Of a DNA stretch of 64,000 nucleotides, positions 34,246-45,181 are shown in pieces. Origin of the DNA: Pseudomonas fluorescens (GTDB taxonomy: Bacteria > Pseudomonadota > Gammaproteobacteria > Pseudomonadales > Pseudomonadaceae). Made by a program: the position numbers and the translations under genes. Below the pieces are notes generated by a model that was not told where the DNA came from, searched no databases, and saw only the letters and a program-made list of their open reading frames with translations. Position 1 is the stretch's first letter. The number at the start of each line of letters is the position of its first letter. The stretch is taken from the NCBI RefSeq assembly GCF_018614655.1, contig NZ_JAGGOG010000005.1:111715-175714 (forward strand), written 5' to 3'.

Positions 34246-36600
34246 TCACACCAGCGCCCGCTCTCGACGCATCCACATCTCGAATGCCATGGCATTCAAT
34301 GGCCGACTGATCAGATAGCCTTGGGCGGTGTCGCACTTCCACAGCTTCAGCAGTTTCAGGCTGGGCTCGAACTCCACGCCCTCAGCCACCACCTTGAGCC
34401 CCAGGTTGTGGCTCATTTCAATCGTGGAACGCACGATCACCCCATCGCCGCTGGCGCTGTCGAGGTTGCGCACGAAGGACTTGTCGATCTTCAGTTCCTG
34501 CACCGGCAGGCGCTGAAGTTGTGCGAGGGATGAGTATCCGGTGCCAAAGTCGTCCACCGACAGGCTGATGCCACAACCGCGCAGTTGCTCCAGCACACGC
34601 AGGGCCTGCTGGGGGTTATGCATGATTGCGCTCTCGGTGATTTCAAACACCAATTGCTGCGCAGATACACCGTAGTGTGCCAGCCGTTCAGTGACACGGG
34701 TGGCCAGGCTGTCATCACTCAAGTCATCCACCGAGATGTTCACCGACAGTTGCACTTGCCACCCCCGTACATCCCACTCAGCCAATTGGCGAATAGCTTC
34801 CTCAATCACCCATTGGGTCAAGCTACCAATACTGCCGGTGCGTTCAGCCAAGGGAATGAATTCGGACGGTGAGACCAGCCCCAGGGTCGGGTGCTGCCAA
34901 CGCAACAATGCCTCGGCCTGGCGCACGTGGCCGTGGTGCAGGTCGAGCTTGGGTTGGTAACACAGGAACAATTCGTTCTCCACCGCTGCCCGGCGCAGAT
35001 CCCGGATCAGGGTGATCTGGCGTTGGTGGGCCAGGTCACGGTCCTGCTGATAAATCTGCAAATAACCGGGCAACGCCGCAGCATCGTGGCGAGCAATGGA
35101 CGCACGGCTGATCAGTTCTTCGACGTGTTGTCCATCAGCAGGATAAGCGGCGATACCGATGCTCACTTCATGCCTGAGCTCATCACCGCCAATGTGCAGG
35201 GGCTCCGTCAGCAGCCCATACAAACGGTCGGCCCGAGCCACGGCGCGGTCGATCTGGGTGTTTTCCAGCAGCAGCAAAAACTCCGTGCCGGTGATCCGCG
35301 CCGCGGTATCGCTGGCCGACAGGCTGCACAACAAACAACGGCTGGCCTCGCGCAGCATCGCTTCCACCCCTTGGGGACCAAAGCCTTCGTTGATCAGCCG
35401 GTAGTTTTCAATCCCCAGGTACAGCAACACCACCGGCCGGCCGGCGCTGATCGCACTGCCCAGACGCTCCATGGCCAGCGCGCGGTTGGGCAGGCCCGTC
35501 AACGGATCATGCAAGGCGTTGTGGGCCAGCTGTTGCTCGCGCACGGCAATGCCGCTTTGCATGGCATTGAACGCATGGGCCAGCAGGCCGAACTCATCCC
35601 GACGGCGCACCACCACCGGCGTGTGGTAATCACCGGCACCAATACGCTCGGCGGCCCGCACCAACGTATTGAGCGGGCGCGAGACCCGCCGCGCCATGAA
35701 CAACACGCCCACCAACGACACCGCCAACGCCGCCAAGGCAATGCCGAGAAACTGCCCATCAAGGGGCGCGAAGGATTGCAGTGAATGGTCCAGGGGGCTT
35801 TGCAGCAGCACCTGCACCGGGTTGCGGTCACTGTCATCGGTGTTGGCCAGTTGCAGGGCCTGGTTGAGAAAACGCTGACCGCCCAGAACGCTCATGTGTG
35901 CGCTCGGGTTTTGCGCCGAGTCATGCAGCGAATTCTGCATGGCGCTGATGATCGCCTCCCAGTACGCAGGGGGCTGGGTGCTGAACAGTTCGCCCGGCTG
36001 CCGGTCCTGCTGGCTCATGAACGACACTTCGAGGTTGCTCATGGTGCGCAGTTCGCTGGCGAAGATATCGTCCATGCGAAACCCCATCACCACCCGGGCG
36101 ATGGGCTGCGGGTCGAGGACTTCATCCTGCACCAGCAGGAAGGGATGGCCGTCGAGGGTCACAATCAATGTGTGCAAGGCGCTGCGCCGAGCCTCGCGCA
36201 ACGCATCGGTGTAGGGAAAGGCTCGGCCCCCAAGGACGGCAGGCAAGGTACTGGCGATGACCTGGCCACCAAGGCCCAGCACAAACACCTCACTGGCGCG
36301 AATGCCCGTGCCGTGCCGACGCAGCGCGGCGAGAATCGGCGCCGATTGGCCACCCGCGACAGCGCGGCGAAACTGCGCGTCCACTGTCAGCCAGTCAAGG
36401 CCATATTGCAGGCGTCGGCCCCGCAGCTCCAGCAACCGCTCGAACACCCGGCTACCGGTTTCCAGTTGCACCTGCGCCTGCTTTTCCATGGCATGGTAGG
36501 TGGCGGTCTTCATCGCGAAGTACACCGCGCCCACTACCACCACCAACAACAGCGCCAGCACGCCGGCAATCCGCGCCTGGAAGGTATGGCGCCATTTCAT
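34246..36600 (-). CDS. Membrane c-di-GMP phosphodiesterase (degenerate GGDEF + intact EAL)
   Basis: A 784-residue sensor protein: membrane helix (10-32), large periplasmic CHASE4-like sensor domain (about 35-275), second helix, HAMP, a GGDEF-like domain and an EAL domain. The GGDEF signature has become TGTEF, so cyclase activity is doubtful. All key EAL residues are present: EALLRW, VNIS, FEITES, DDFGTGYSS, LKIDKSF, AEGVE and TAQGY. It should hydrolyse c-di-GMP and favour motility over biofilm. Start at 36600 (MKWRHTFQAR) fits the first helix; an upstream extension is rejected. It ends beside the tandem REP unit. Confidence 0.88.
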   Translation of the reverse strand: MKWRHTFQARIAGVLALLLVVVVGAVYFAMKTATYHAMEKQAQVQLETGSRVFERLLELRGRRLQYGLDWLTVDAQFRRAVAGGQSAPILAALRRHGTGIRASEVFVLGLGGQVIASTLPAVLGGRAFPYTDALREARRSALHTLIVTLDGHPFLLVQDEVLDPQPIARVVMGFRMDDIFASELRTMSNLEVSFMSQQDRQPGELFSTQPPAYWEAIISAMQNSLHDSAQNPSAHMSVLGGQRFLNQALQLANTDDSDRNPVQVLLQSPLDHSLQSFAPLDGQFLGIALAALAVSLVGVLFMARRVSRPLNTLVRAAERIGAGDYHTPVVVRRRDEFGLLAHAFNAMQSGIAVREQQLAHNALHDPLTGLPNRALAMERLGSAISAGRPVVLLYLGIENYRLINEGFGPQGVEAMLREASRCLLCSLSASDTAARITGTEFLLLLENTQIDRAVARADRLYGLLTEPLHIGGDELRHEVSIGIAAYPADGQHVEELISRASIARHDAAALPGYLQIYQQDRDLAHQRQITLIRDLRRAAVENELFLCYQPKLDLHHGHVRQAEALLRWQHPTLGLVSPSEFIPLAERTGSIGSLTQWVIEEAIRQLAEWDVRGWQVQLSVNISVDDLSDDSLATRVTERLAHYGVSAQQLVFEITESAIMHNPQQALRVLEQLRGCGISLSVDDFGTGYSSLAQLQRLPVQELKIDKSFVRNLDSASGDGVIVRSTIEMSHNLGLKVVAEGVEFEPSLKLLKLWKCDTAQGYLISRPLNAMAFEMWMRRERALV

Positions 36601-36795
36601 GCCCACGCCCTTTTCAATGAGCCGAAAATCCCCTTGGTCATCTGCGTCCCTCGCAACAACTGAACCCGGCGTCAAAAAAATGCCCTTCCAGGAAGGACAC
36701 TTGGATTTTTCAGATTAGCCTTGGTTGAGCAGAAGCACACGCAATAAAAACTGGACGTCGACTGTCATTAAAATGGCGGTATTTTTTTGTGGTGC

Positions 36796-37964
36796 CTAAC
36801 TTCTTGCCCGCATGACATCACCCCAACGCCGCACCAGGTAGTTGTGCTCATCCATCACCGAGTTCCACACGGCAATATGGCCCATGCGCTGCTCGTAGGA
36901 GCCGCCGTCGCGCACTTCGCCAATATCGATCAACGGCAGGCCGTCGCTGCCCAGCAGTTCTTCGCGGGCCGGCTTGCCGGCGTACCAGTAATCCCATTCG
37001 GCGCTGCTCAGGTGGTCGCGAGTGCGGGCCGGGTTGCCAATGTAGTAACCCTGGCGGGCCATCACCGCGCCCGGCCAACCGGACAGCCACCAGTTGAGGT
37101 AGGCGTAGGCGGCATCCAGCACCCGGCCCTGGGCATGGCGCGACAGGGACAAGCCGCCGAACCAGGCGCGATAACCTTCCCGAGGCACCGCCAAACGGTA
37201 TTTGACCCCGGCGCGGTGCAGGCGCATCAAGGTCGGCGACCACAGGCTCTGGATATCGACATGGGGGCTGAGCATCAATTGCGCCGCTTCTTCGTCATCG
37301 GACCAGAACGCTGCAAAGTGCCCTTCCTTCTGCTTGCGTACCAGGATGTCGGCCAGCACATCGATCTCCTCGATGCTCATGTTGCCGATGTCCTTGAAGG
37401 TGGCCAGTCCTGCGCCCTGAACCGCCAGCGCCGCGTCGAGGGCACCGATGGCCGCGTCGCTTTGTAGCGCAGTGCGGGCACTCCAGGCAGGATCCAGCAA
37501 CCAGCCCCAGCTTTCGTTGGCCGGGCTGAAACCGTCGGGAAGGCGCTCGGGGCGGTAGGCAAAGCTGTCGGCGTTGTGGGTCAAGGGCAGCATGCTGATG
37601 CGGTGGGTGACGGTGCTGCCGAGGCTGCCGTCGTGTTGCACGAACAAGCGTTCGCTGGGCACGCTGCCGCCGCCCAGGCGGTCGTTGGCGGACAAGCGGC
37701 CACACTTGGGCAGGTTATTGATTTCATGCCACAGGGCGATGCGCTGGGTGTCGATAGGCTGGATCGCCCGTGCCGGCCACACGAAGTCAACGTTGTGAAA
37801 CCACTGGTCGTACAGGTCGTAGCTTTCGGGCTGCATCACCGCAATGCGCTGGGCCTTTTCGACGTCGTGCACTTGATAGACCAGGCGAATCCCCAGTTCC
37901 TGTTCGGCGCGTACGCGCAAACACTCAAGCAACGTCACCGACGTCCCCAGCACCCGCAACGTAA

Positions 37965-37968
<4 letters not shown>
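36796..37968 (-). CDS. Solute-binding-protein-like protein without signal peptide
   Basis: A 390-residue protein of the PotD/bacterial extracellular solute-binding type: the N-terminus MITLRVLGTSVTLLECLRVR is the first beta strand and helix of the mature fold, and LPLTHNADSFAYRPERL, WSPTLMRLHRAGVKYRLAVP and a YLNWWLSG helix match polyamine-type binding proteins. The expected signal sequence is absent, and no permease or ATPase genes are adjacent. Its start overlaps the stop of the CobW-like GTPase by 4 bp, so the two are translationally coupled. A cytoplasmic binding role is possible but unproven. Confidence 0.7.
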
Positions 37969-38939
<971 letters not shown>

Positions 38940-38979
38940 ATTCTTAACTCCCTATCGACCTTGTAGATACCGTCTTGCG

Positions 38980-39113
38980 CGTCACCAGGCAAGAGTCCTG
39001 TCAGGTCATACATTTGGCCCGTTGTAGCCGTTGCCGAGGCACGAGGCTGCGATAAGGGCCGAAGGACCTTCAGCAGTCGCCAGGTGATCGACACGGCCCC
39101 GGCAGCGGCTACA
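38980..39113. repeat. Diverged REP unit, class C
   Basis: Matches the 164-base tandem unit at 33.9-34.2 kb (GCGTCACCAGGCAAG ... GGCCCGTTGTAGCCGTTGCC ... GGCAGCGGCTACA) with more differences and a shorter middle. It separates the CobW gene from the small gene upstream. Confidence 0.75.
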
Positions 39114-39408
39114 AGGATTGTTCCAGATGATCGAGCAGTGTCGGGTCCAGCGGATCCAACGGTCGGCCGAGCATGGTTTCCGCTGCTCGCCACAGCTGAT
39201 CCAGGCCGCTGGCCAGTTCCTGCTTGCCGGTGGCCCCCAACAGCAGATAGGACGCGCCCTGGAAGTCCTCGACCTTGAGCCGGAACACCGCCAGCACCTG
39301 ATTGATCGCTGCGATCCGGCGCAGGCGCTCGCGGCGACGGGGCAATTCATCGCCCAGAGGGTCGCTCCAGTGCAGGTCTTCGCCCAACAGTCCGCAGAGT
39401 CCACACAT
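39109..39408 (-). CDS. Small conserved-looking protein with N-terminal CxxC
   Basis: A 99-residue, mostly helical protein beginning MCGLCGLLGEDLHWS. C2-x-x-C5 at the very N-terminus suggests metal or redox binding. It is rich in Arg/Leu in the first half and ends with a Leu/Asp helix. I do not recognise the family. Its start lies 14 bp after the SDR gene's stop at 39423, so it is probably the last gene of that transcript. Coding potential is supported by position and by the absence of alternatives. Confidence 0.65.
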   Translation of the reverse strand: MCGLCGLLGEDLHWSDPLGDELPRRRERLRRIAAINQVLAVFRLKVEDFQGASYLLLGATGKQELASGLDQLWRAAETMLGRPLDPLDPTLLDHLEQSL

Positions 39409-39422
39409 AATTTATTGCTCAC

Positions 39423-40172
39423 TCATGGCATGACGTCGCCGGAGTTCGGGCCAAGGGTCTGGCCGACGAACAGGTTGCCGCCAGGTTCACTGGCGAGCAG
39501 CACGGCGGTGGGGGCAACTTCGTCCGCCAGGCCAAAACGGCCCAGGGGCAACTCGGCAGATTTGGCGCGCTTCCAGGTGTCGCTGATGCCGCCGACCAAG
39601 GGCGTTTCAATCGGGCCGGGGGCGATGGCGTTGACCAATACGTTGTCCTTGGCCACTTCAAGGGCCAATGATTTGGTGAAGCCAATCACGCCGGCCTTGG
39701 CGGCTGCGTAATGGGTCAATTCGGCGCCGCCCTTGATGCCCAGTTGCGAGGCGACGTTGATAATGCGGCCCCAGCGCTGCGCGAGCATATGCGGCAGGGC
39801 CCGCTGGCTGGCGACGAAGACACTGGTGAGGTCGACGCGCAGCATGTCGTTCCACATTTCGATGCTCAGGTCGACACAACGGGCCTGGGTCAACATGCCG
39901 GCGTTGTTGACCAGGATGTCGATGCCACCGTAATGCGCGACGCACGCATCAACGCTGGCCCGGGCGCCTTCGACGGTGCCGACATCGGCCACGCATTCGA
40001 AGACTTCGGCGCCCAACGCGCGGCAGGCTTGGGTGGTTTCGGCCAGGCGGGTGGCGTCGCGGTCGGCCAATATCAGGCGTGCGCCTTCGACGGCATAAGC
40101 GCGGGCGATGGCGGCTCCGATGCCGCTGGCGGCGCCGGTGATGACGGCACGGCGGGTGGTGAGTTGGGGCAT
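39423..40172 (-). CDS. SDR family oxidoreductase (first of two)
   Basis: A 249-residue classical short-chain dehydrogenase. The cofactor motif is [12 protein letters not shown] (11-22), an acidic residue after strand 2 (ADRDAT) favours NAD, NNAG is present near residue 90, and the catalytic YAAAK lies near 152-156 with a Ser upstream (NVASQLG). It resembles 3-oxoacyl-ACP reductase and polyol dehydrogenases; the substrate is unknown. It is the gene before the small CxxC protein, with a class A REP between it and the second SDR. Confidence 0.85.
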   Translation of the reverse strand: MPQLTTRRAVITGAASGIGAAIARAYAVEGARLILADRDATRLAETTQACRALGAEVFECVADVGTVEGARASVDACVAHYGGIDILVNNAGMLTQARCVDLSIEMWNDMLRVDLTSVFVASQRALPHMLAQRWGRIINVASQLGIKGGAELTHYAAAKAGVIGFTKSLALEVAKDNVLVNAIAPGPIETPLVGGISDTWKRAKSAELPLGRFGLADEVAPTAVLLASEPGGNLFVGQTLGPNSGDVMP

Positions 40173-40212
40173 GGTGAACTCCTCAAATAATCAAACGACG
40201 AACGCGGTCAAA

Positions 40213-40301
40213 TGTGGGAGCGGGCTTGCTCGCGAATACGGAGTGTCAGTCAAATATGTATCAACTGACCCACCGCTTTCGCGAGCAAGCCCGCTCCCAC
40301 A
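40213..40301. repeat. REP pair, class A
   Basis: Arms TGTGGGAGCGGGCTTGCTCG and CGAGCAAGCCCGCTCCCACA between the two SDR genes. Confidence 0.88.
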
Positions 40302-40330
40302 TTGGGACCGAGTCCGGCTTAAAGCTGGGA

Positions 40331-41092
40331 TCAATCCGGCCAGCGCACGGTCAGCCCGCCATCAATCACAATGCTCTGCCCCGTCAGGTAACTCGACTCT
40401 TCACTGGTCAAAAACCGCACCAAAGACGCCACTTCATCCGCTCGCCCAACTCGGCCCAGCGGAATCGCCCGCGCCGCTTTCGCCAAACCCTCAGGCCCCA
40501 GGGAGTTCTTCGCATCCAGCGACTGCGGCGTTTCAATCAACCCCGGAATCACCGCGTTGCAACGAATCCCCAGCGGCGCCAACTCTACCGCCAGCGACCG
40601 GCACAACCCCGGCACTCCGGCCTTGGCCGCCGCATAGTGTGAGTGCTCCTGCCAGCCATACACCCCACCGGCAATCGACGAGATCGCCACCAGCGCTCCA
40701 CCTTCACGCATATGCCGGGTCGCCGCGCGGAAGGTGCGCATCACCCCCGTCAGGTCGACATTGAGCATCTCGTTCCATAACTCATCGGTCATCTCCAGCA
40801 GCGGTGCTCGGCGCAGCAGGCCGGCGTTGGCCACTGCGTAATCGAGACGACCAAAGTGCTGGATCGCCTGGGCAGCCAGGTTATCCACAGACGCGGTATC
40901 GCCCACGTCCAACGGCAGCATCAAGCATTCGCCGCCGGCCTGCTCCACCCGCGCAACGGTCTGATGCGGGTCATGAGGATCGGCCGGGTAATAACCGCCC
41001 ACCACCGCCACACCGCTACGGGCATAGGCCACCGCGAGGGCCTGGCCGATGCCGCTGGCAGCACCGGTAATCAAGGCAACTTTACGACTCAT
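40331..41092 (-). CDS. SDR family oxidoreductase (second of two)
   Basis: A 253-residue classical SDR. The motif [12 protein letters not shown] follows the first strand, the cofactor loop reads [11 protein letters not shown] and the catalytic YAAAK are present, and the C-terminus ends in the FabG-like [14 protein letters not shown]. The two SDRs share the fold but are only moderately alike, so they are not a recent duplication. Start at 41092 ([10 protein letters not shown]); an extra ATG sits just upstream at 41095. It begins 9 bp after the MFS gene's stop, indicating cotranscription. Confidence 0.85.
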   Translation of the reverse strand: MSRKVALITGAASGIGQALAVAYARSGVAVVGGYYPADPHDPHQTVARVEQAGGECLMLPLDVGDTASVDNLAAQAIQHFGRLDYAVANAGLLRRAPLLEMTDELWNEMLNVDLTGVMRTFRAATRHMREGGALVAISSIAGGVYGWQEHSHYAAAKAGVPGLCRSLAVELAPLGIRCNAVIPGLIETPQSLDAKNSLGPEGLAKAARAIPLGRVGRADEVASLVRFLTSEESSYLTGQSIVIDGGLTVRWPD

Positions 41093-41104
41093 CAACGGGA
41101 CTCC

Positions 41105-42445
41105 TTACTTGACGGTTTCAGGGCGCACATGGCGCGCGGCAAACATCAGCGCACCGGAGAGAAAGCACGGCAGTGCGCCGAAATACAGGGCAGAGGTCTG
41201 CCAATCGCCGCCGGCAGACAACACCGACGTGGCACCGAAACCTGCAACCACGGCCCCAATCGGCCCCATGGCATGAATGATCGCGCCGCCGGTGGCGCGG
41301 ATACTGGTGGGGAAACTTTCACTGATGAAAAACAGCGCCGCCGAGTACGGCCCGATCAGGAAGAACAAACCCAGGCTGTAGAGCCCGACCACCATCGGCA
41401 TGTTGCTCGGGCCATAAAGCATCCCGGCAAACGACAGACCACCGAGCATCCACCCCAGGCCAATCACATTGCGTCGGCCGATCTTGTCGCCCATCCAGCC
41501 GTGGCACAGGTAACCGCAGTAACCCACCAGGTTCGACAGCACCAAGATGATCAGCGAGTTCTCGAACGAGATGTGGTGCACGCTGACGATCACCGACGTG
41601 CCCAGCACACTGAACACCTGAATCGCCGCCCAGTTGAGCAGAATCGCCGCGCCGATCACCAACGTCGCGCGCCGTGCCGGGCCACGAAATGCGGCTTTGA
41701 GGCCAGCCTTGCTGTGTTCGTCATAGTCCACGCCGTAGGTCACGGCGACGCTTTGCGCCTGTGCCACCGCACCGCTTTTACGCAGTTCGCCGATGCGCTG
41801 GTGGATCTGGAATTGCGGGCTCTCCTTGAGCTTGCGGGCCATGATCGCGATCACAATCGCCGGGATCGCCGCAAACACGAAGCAACCCTGCCAGCCAATG
41901 ATCGGCAGCAACAGCGCGGTCAACCCCGCCGCGATCAACGCGCCCACCGGCCAGCCGCCCTGCACCAGGCTGTAGATAAAGCCACGCCGTTTGGCCAGTT
42001 TCGGGTCATCGGAGGCGGCGTACAGTTCGCTCAGGTACGTGGCGTTGACCGTTTCCTCGGCATACCCCAGGCCGCCCAACGACCGGATAAAGATCAGCGG
42101 CGACTTGCCCCACGCACCGCCGATGGCGGTCAGTGCCGAACAGATGGCCGAGCCCGCAACCGTGAAAATAATCCCTTTGCGCCGACCGAGCTTGTCTACC
42201 AATGGCCCGATGGCCAACGCCACCACGGCCGTACCGACGGCCACCCAGGTGGCGATCTCAGCTTGCTCCACTTCACCCCAGCCGAAATGCCGGCCGATTT
42301 CCGGCAGCAAAGTGCCGAAGAGGATGAAGTCATACACCGCAAACACCCAGGCGAAAAATGCGATCCAGGTGGCGAAACGCACTTCCTTGGGCGTCAGTTG
42401 CCGGGGTTTCCAGCCAGTCAGGTCAAGCGTGTTGTAGATAGACAT
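41105..42445 (-). CDS. MFS transporter, metabolite:H+ symporter type
   Basis: A 446-residue transporter with twelve membrane segments. The MFS motif A is visible as DKLGRRKG between TM2 and TM3 and again as GWMGDKIGRRNVIGLG in the second half. It resembles the sugar- or aromatic-acid:proton symporters (SP/MHS type). The likely substrate is the compound handled by the neighbouring imidase-like enzyme and amidase. It is followed 9 bp later by an SDR gene and preceded by a REP. Confidence 0.85.
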   Translation of the reverse strand: MSIYNTLDLTGWKPRQLTPKEVRFATWIAFFAWVFAVYDFILFGTLLPEIGRHFGWGEVEQAEIATWVAVGTAVVALAIGPLVDKLGRRKGIIFTVAGSAICSALTAIGGAWGKSPLIFIRSLGGLGYAEETVNATYLSELYAASDDPKLAKRRGFIYSLVQGGWPVGALIAAGLTALLLPIIGWQGCFVFAAIPAIVIAIMARKLKESPQFQIHQRIGELRKSGAVAQAQSVAVTYGVDYDEHSKAGLKAAFRGPARRATLVIGAAILLNWAAIQVFSVLGTSVIVSVHHISFENSLIILVLSNLVGYCGYLCHGWMGDKIGRRNVIGLGWMLGGLSFAGMLYGPSNMPMVVGLYSLGLFFLIGPYSAALFFISESFPTSIRATGGAIIHAMGPIGAVVAGFGATSVLSAGGDWQTSALYFGALPCFLSGALMFAARHVRPETVK

Positions 42446-42489
42446 GAGTCGCGCCTCGAGGGAGCAAAGGGTCAGGTACGGTCGTCCCC

Positions 42490-42589
42490 TGTAGGAGCGA
42501 GCTTGCTCGCGAAAAACTCAAGATCACCGCGTTCATCCGGGATGCCCGCGTCATCGTTAACGATTTTCGCGAGCAAGCTCGCTCCTACA
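42490..42589. repeat. REP pair, variant class A
   Basis: Arms TGTAGGAGCGAGCTTGCTCG and CGAGCAAGCTCGCTCCTACA, a variant with GCGAGC in place of GCGGGC, between the MFS gene and the deacetylase-fold gene. Confidence 0.88.
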
Positions 42590-42602
42590 GGGAGGGGTTG
42601 GG

Positions 42603-43481
42603 TCAGGTACGGGGCTGGCGGCGGATGAAGTCGTCGGCGATTTCGTCGAAGGTGACGAAGCGCACGCCGGCATGGCTCTGGATGTGCTCGATCAGCCGTT
42701 CAAGCATCAGCAGCACTTGCGGGCGACCGGACACGTCGGGGTGGATGGTCATGGTGAACACCGCGTGTTCGTGTTCGCGGTAGACCCAGTCGAACTGGTC
42801 GCGCCACATTTCTTCGAGGTGGCGCGGGTTGACGAAGCCGTGGCTGTTGGGAGCCTTTTTGATGAACATCATCGGTGGCAGGTCATCGAGGTACCAGTTG
42901 GCCGGGATCTCCACCAGGTCGGTTTCTTCGCCGCGCACCAGGGGTTTCATCCAGGTGTCGGGGTGCTGGCTGTAGTCGATCTTGGTCCAGCTGTCGCCCT
43001 TGCGCACGTAGTAGGGATGGAAGTCGTTGTGCATCAGGCTGTGGTCGTACTTGATGCCTTTTTTCAGCAGCAGCTCGTTGGTGACTTTGCTGAACTCCCA
43101 CCATGGCGCCACGTAACCGGTGGGCCGTTTGCCGGTGACCTGGGTGATCAGCTCGATAGACTTGTCGAGGACGATTTCTTCCTGCTCGGCCGTCATGGCG
43201 ATGGGGTTTTCGTGGCTGTAGCCGTGCACGCCGATTTCATGGCCGGCGTCGGCCACGGCCTTCATTTGCTCGGGGAAGGTTTCCATCGAGTGGCCGGGGA
43301 TAAACCAGGTGGTGCGCAGGCCGTAGCGTTCGAACAGTTTCAGCAGACGTGGCGCGCCGATTTCACCGGCGAACAGGCCACGGGAAATATCGTCCGGGGA
43401 ATCTTCGCCGCCGTAGGAACCGAGCCAGCCGGCGACTGCGTCGACGTCGACGCCAAATGCACAGAGGATATCTTTAGCCAT
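42603..43481 (-). CDS. Polysaccharide-deacetylase-fold hydrolase (HpPgdA / cyclic imide hydrolase type)
   Basis: A 292-residue NodB-fold metalloenzyme of the usual length. The metal ligands are at Asp14 (GVDVDA), His86 and His90 (GVHGYSHEN), exactly where HpPgdA of H. pylori has them. The whole sequence strongly resembles HpPgdA, including [20 protein letters not shown] and [15 protein letters not shown]. The same group contains the cyclic imide hydrolase of P. putida, which opens imide rings to half-amides. The amidase 12 bp upstream favours that reading over peptidoglycan deacetylation. There is no signal peptide, which also fits a cytoplasmic substrate. Exact activity remains unproven. Confidence 0.82.
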   Translation of the reverse strand: MAKDILCAFGVDVDAVAGWLGSYGGEDSPDDISRGLFAGEIGAPRLLKLFERYGLRTTWFIPGHSMETFPEQMKAVADAGHEIGVHGYSHENPIAMTAEQEEIVLDKSIELITQVTGKRPTGYVAPWWEFSKVTNELLLKKGIKYDHSLMHNDFHPYYVRKGDSWTKIDYSQHPDTWMKPLVRGEETDLVEIPANWYLDDLPPMMFIKKAPNSHGFVNPRHLEEMWRDQFDWVYREHEHAVFTMTIHPDVSGRPQVLLMLERLIEHIQSHAGVRFVTFDEIADDFIRRQPRT

Positions 43482-43492
43482 GATGTGTCTCC

Positions 43493-44836
43493 TTATTGGA
43501 TAGGTACGGTTTCAACCGAGAGCGCGGCTCTTAACAGCCGTGCGTCTTCGCCGCTGGGGGCGCTGAGCAGCAGACCGGTGGGCAGGCCCAGGGCATCGCG
43601 GCCGCTGGGCAGGGTCACGCCGGGCATGTCCAGCAGACTGCCGGGCATGGTCAGGCGCAGGGTGGCGAGGTTGGTGCTGACGAACAGTTGATCGTCGGCT
43701 TCCAGCGGTGCCAGGGCCGGGGCGACGTGGGCTACGGTTGGGGTGATGAGGATGGCGCCGTCGAGTTCGTCGATCAGTTGCTGTTGCAGGCGGCGGCGAG
43801 CGTCATACAGGCCCAGCAGTTGGCTGGCAGGTAACGTGCGCGCGGCTTCAAGGCGGCGGCGTACGCGAGGGTCCAGTTGCTCCGCGTCGGGGCTGTCGAG
43901 CAACGCTTCGTGTAAGGCAAAGGCTTCGAAAGAACCCAGCCAGCCTTGATGCCGGATCAGGTCCAGAGTGGCTTGAAAGGTCTTCGAGGGACGGACATCG
44001 ATCAGCGCACCGGCGGCCTTCAACCGATCGATAGAACGGTGCAGGTTATCGCGCACGCTCTGTTCGACCCGGGCGTCTTCCAGCACGCTTTGTTCAACCT
44101 GAAACCGCTGGCCCTTCAGGCTGCGGGCCGGACGTGGCTGGCGCTGGTCACGGCCATTGAGCAAGTCATCAATGGCCAGCGCGTCACGCACACTGCGGGT
44201 CAGCGGGCCGAGGCTGTCGAGGGTGTGGGCCAGGGGAAACACGCCGTCGCGACTGTAGCGTCGGCAACTGCTGCGGTAGCCAACCAGGCCGTTGAAAGCG
44301 GCGGGAATGCGGATCGAACCTGCGGTGTCGGTGCCCATGGCAATCGGCACGATACCGGCCGCCACAGCGACCGCCGAACCTGAGGACGAGCCGCCGGGAA
44401 TACGCGGTTGGTCAGTGCCATACGGGTTGTGGGGCGTGCCGAAATGCGGGTTCAGGCCCAGGCCCGAATACGCCAGCTCGCTGAGGTTGGTCTTGCCCAT
44501 GCTGACCATGCCGGCGCGGCATAACTGGCTAACGATTGGGGCGTCCAGCAAGGCAGCCGGCGCCTGGCGACGATAGGCGGCGCCCGCCGTCGTCACACTG
44601 CCGGCAACATCAAACAGATCTTTCCAAGCCAGCGGTACACCATCGAATACACTCAACGGTTGGCCTGCACGCCAGCGGGCGGCGGCAGCTTCGGCTTCGC
44701 GCAGGGCGCGTTCGGCGGTCAGCGAGGTAAATACCCCCGCAACGTGGGCGGCCTGGGCCAGTGCCTGCTCCAACACTTGTACCGGATCACTGCGACCGCA
44801 GGCGAAATCCTCGGCCAATGAAGTGGCGTCTGACAT
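43493..44836 (-). CDS. Amidase-signature-family hydrolase (candidate half-amidase)
   Basis: A 447-residue amidase-signature enzyme. The catalytic triad is visible: Lys72 in LAWKDLFDV, the cis-Ser in GGSSSGSAV (150-154) and the nucleophile Ser174 in [11 protein letters not shown]. The start at 44836 ([11 protein letters not shown]) puts the Lys at its usual position; a longer frame would run into the operator. It hydrolyses amides to acids and ammonia. Being the first gene of a minus-strand unit with an imide-hydrolase-like enzyme, it fits the second step of imide breakdown. It lies 14 bp downstream of a strong palindrome and diverges from the GntR-type regulator. Confidence 0.85.
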   Translation of the reverse strand: MSDATSLAEDFACGRSDPVQVLEQALAQAAHVAGVFTSLTAERALREAEAAAARWRAGQPLSVFDGVPLAWKDLFDVAGSVTTAGAAYRRQAPAALLDAPIVSQLCRAGMVSMGKTNLSELAYSGLGLNPHFGTPHNPYGTDQPRIPGGSSSGSAVAVAAGIVPIAMGTDTAGSIRIPAAFNGLVGYRSSCRRYSRDGVFPLAHTLDSLGPLTRSVRDALAIDDLLNGRDQRQPRPARSLKGQRFQVEQSVLEDARVEQSVRDNLHRSIDRLKAAGALIDVRPSKTFQATLDLIRHQGWLGSFEAFALHEALLDSPDAEQLDPRVRRRLEAARTLPASQLLGLYDARRRLQQQLIDELDGAILITPTVAHVAPALAPLEADDQLFVSTNLATLRLTMPGSLLDMPGVTLPSGRDALGLPTGLLLSAPSGEDARLLRAALSVETVPIQ

Positions 44837-44849
44837 GAAAGGCCCCCTA

Positions 44850-44880
44850 AAAACGTACATATTAATAAAATGTACGTTTT
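44850..44880. promoter_or_regulatory. Perfect inverted repeat, probable operator of the GntR-type regulator
   Basis: Arms AAAACGTACAT and ATGTACGTTTT (11 bp each, perfect) around a 9-base AT spacer. It overlaps the region just before the amidase start codon and lies in the shared promoter region of amidase and regulator (44837-45181). Confidence 0.75.
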
Positions 44881-45181
44881 ATAAAGGCAGCATTCGTGCC
44901 AGCCTCATCGTCAGGACGGCGCACTGCTCACACTTGGAGCCCCAACTCTGGCGTAGATACACGGGCTAGATGGGTTTACATCGCTGGAAGAAAAATCCAC
45001 CGATGCGTCGACGCTGTCCTAGAATGAAATAATGTATCTTTTGTTAATAAATCCATCTTGGTGCAAAAAAGTAACATTCACCTCTTGATGGCCCCAAAAA
45101 AGTGCCACTCACGTGGCGCAGAGTGACAGGGATATCTATGAGAGAATCCCCGGCCATCGTCCCCCTGCTCTAGAGAACCCG

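Noticed and set aside
40856..42628. 590-codon frame antisense to the MFS and second SDR genes
   Set aside because: It spans two real genes and a REP and is His/Arg/Gln-rich without any fold pattern.
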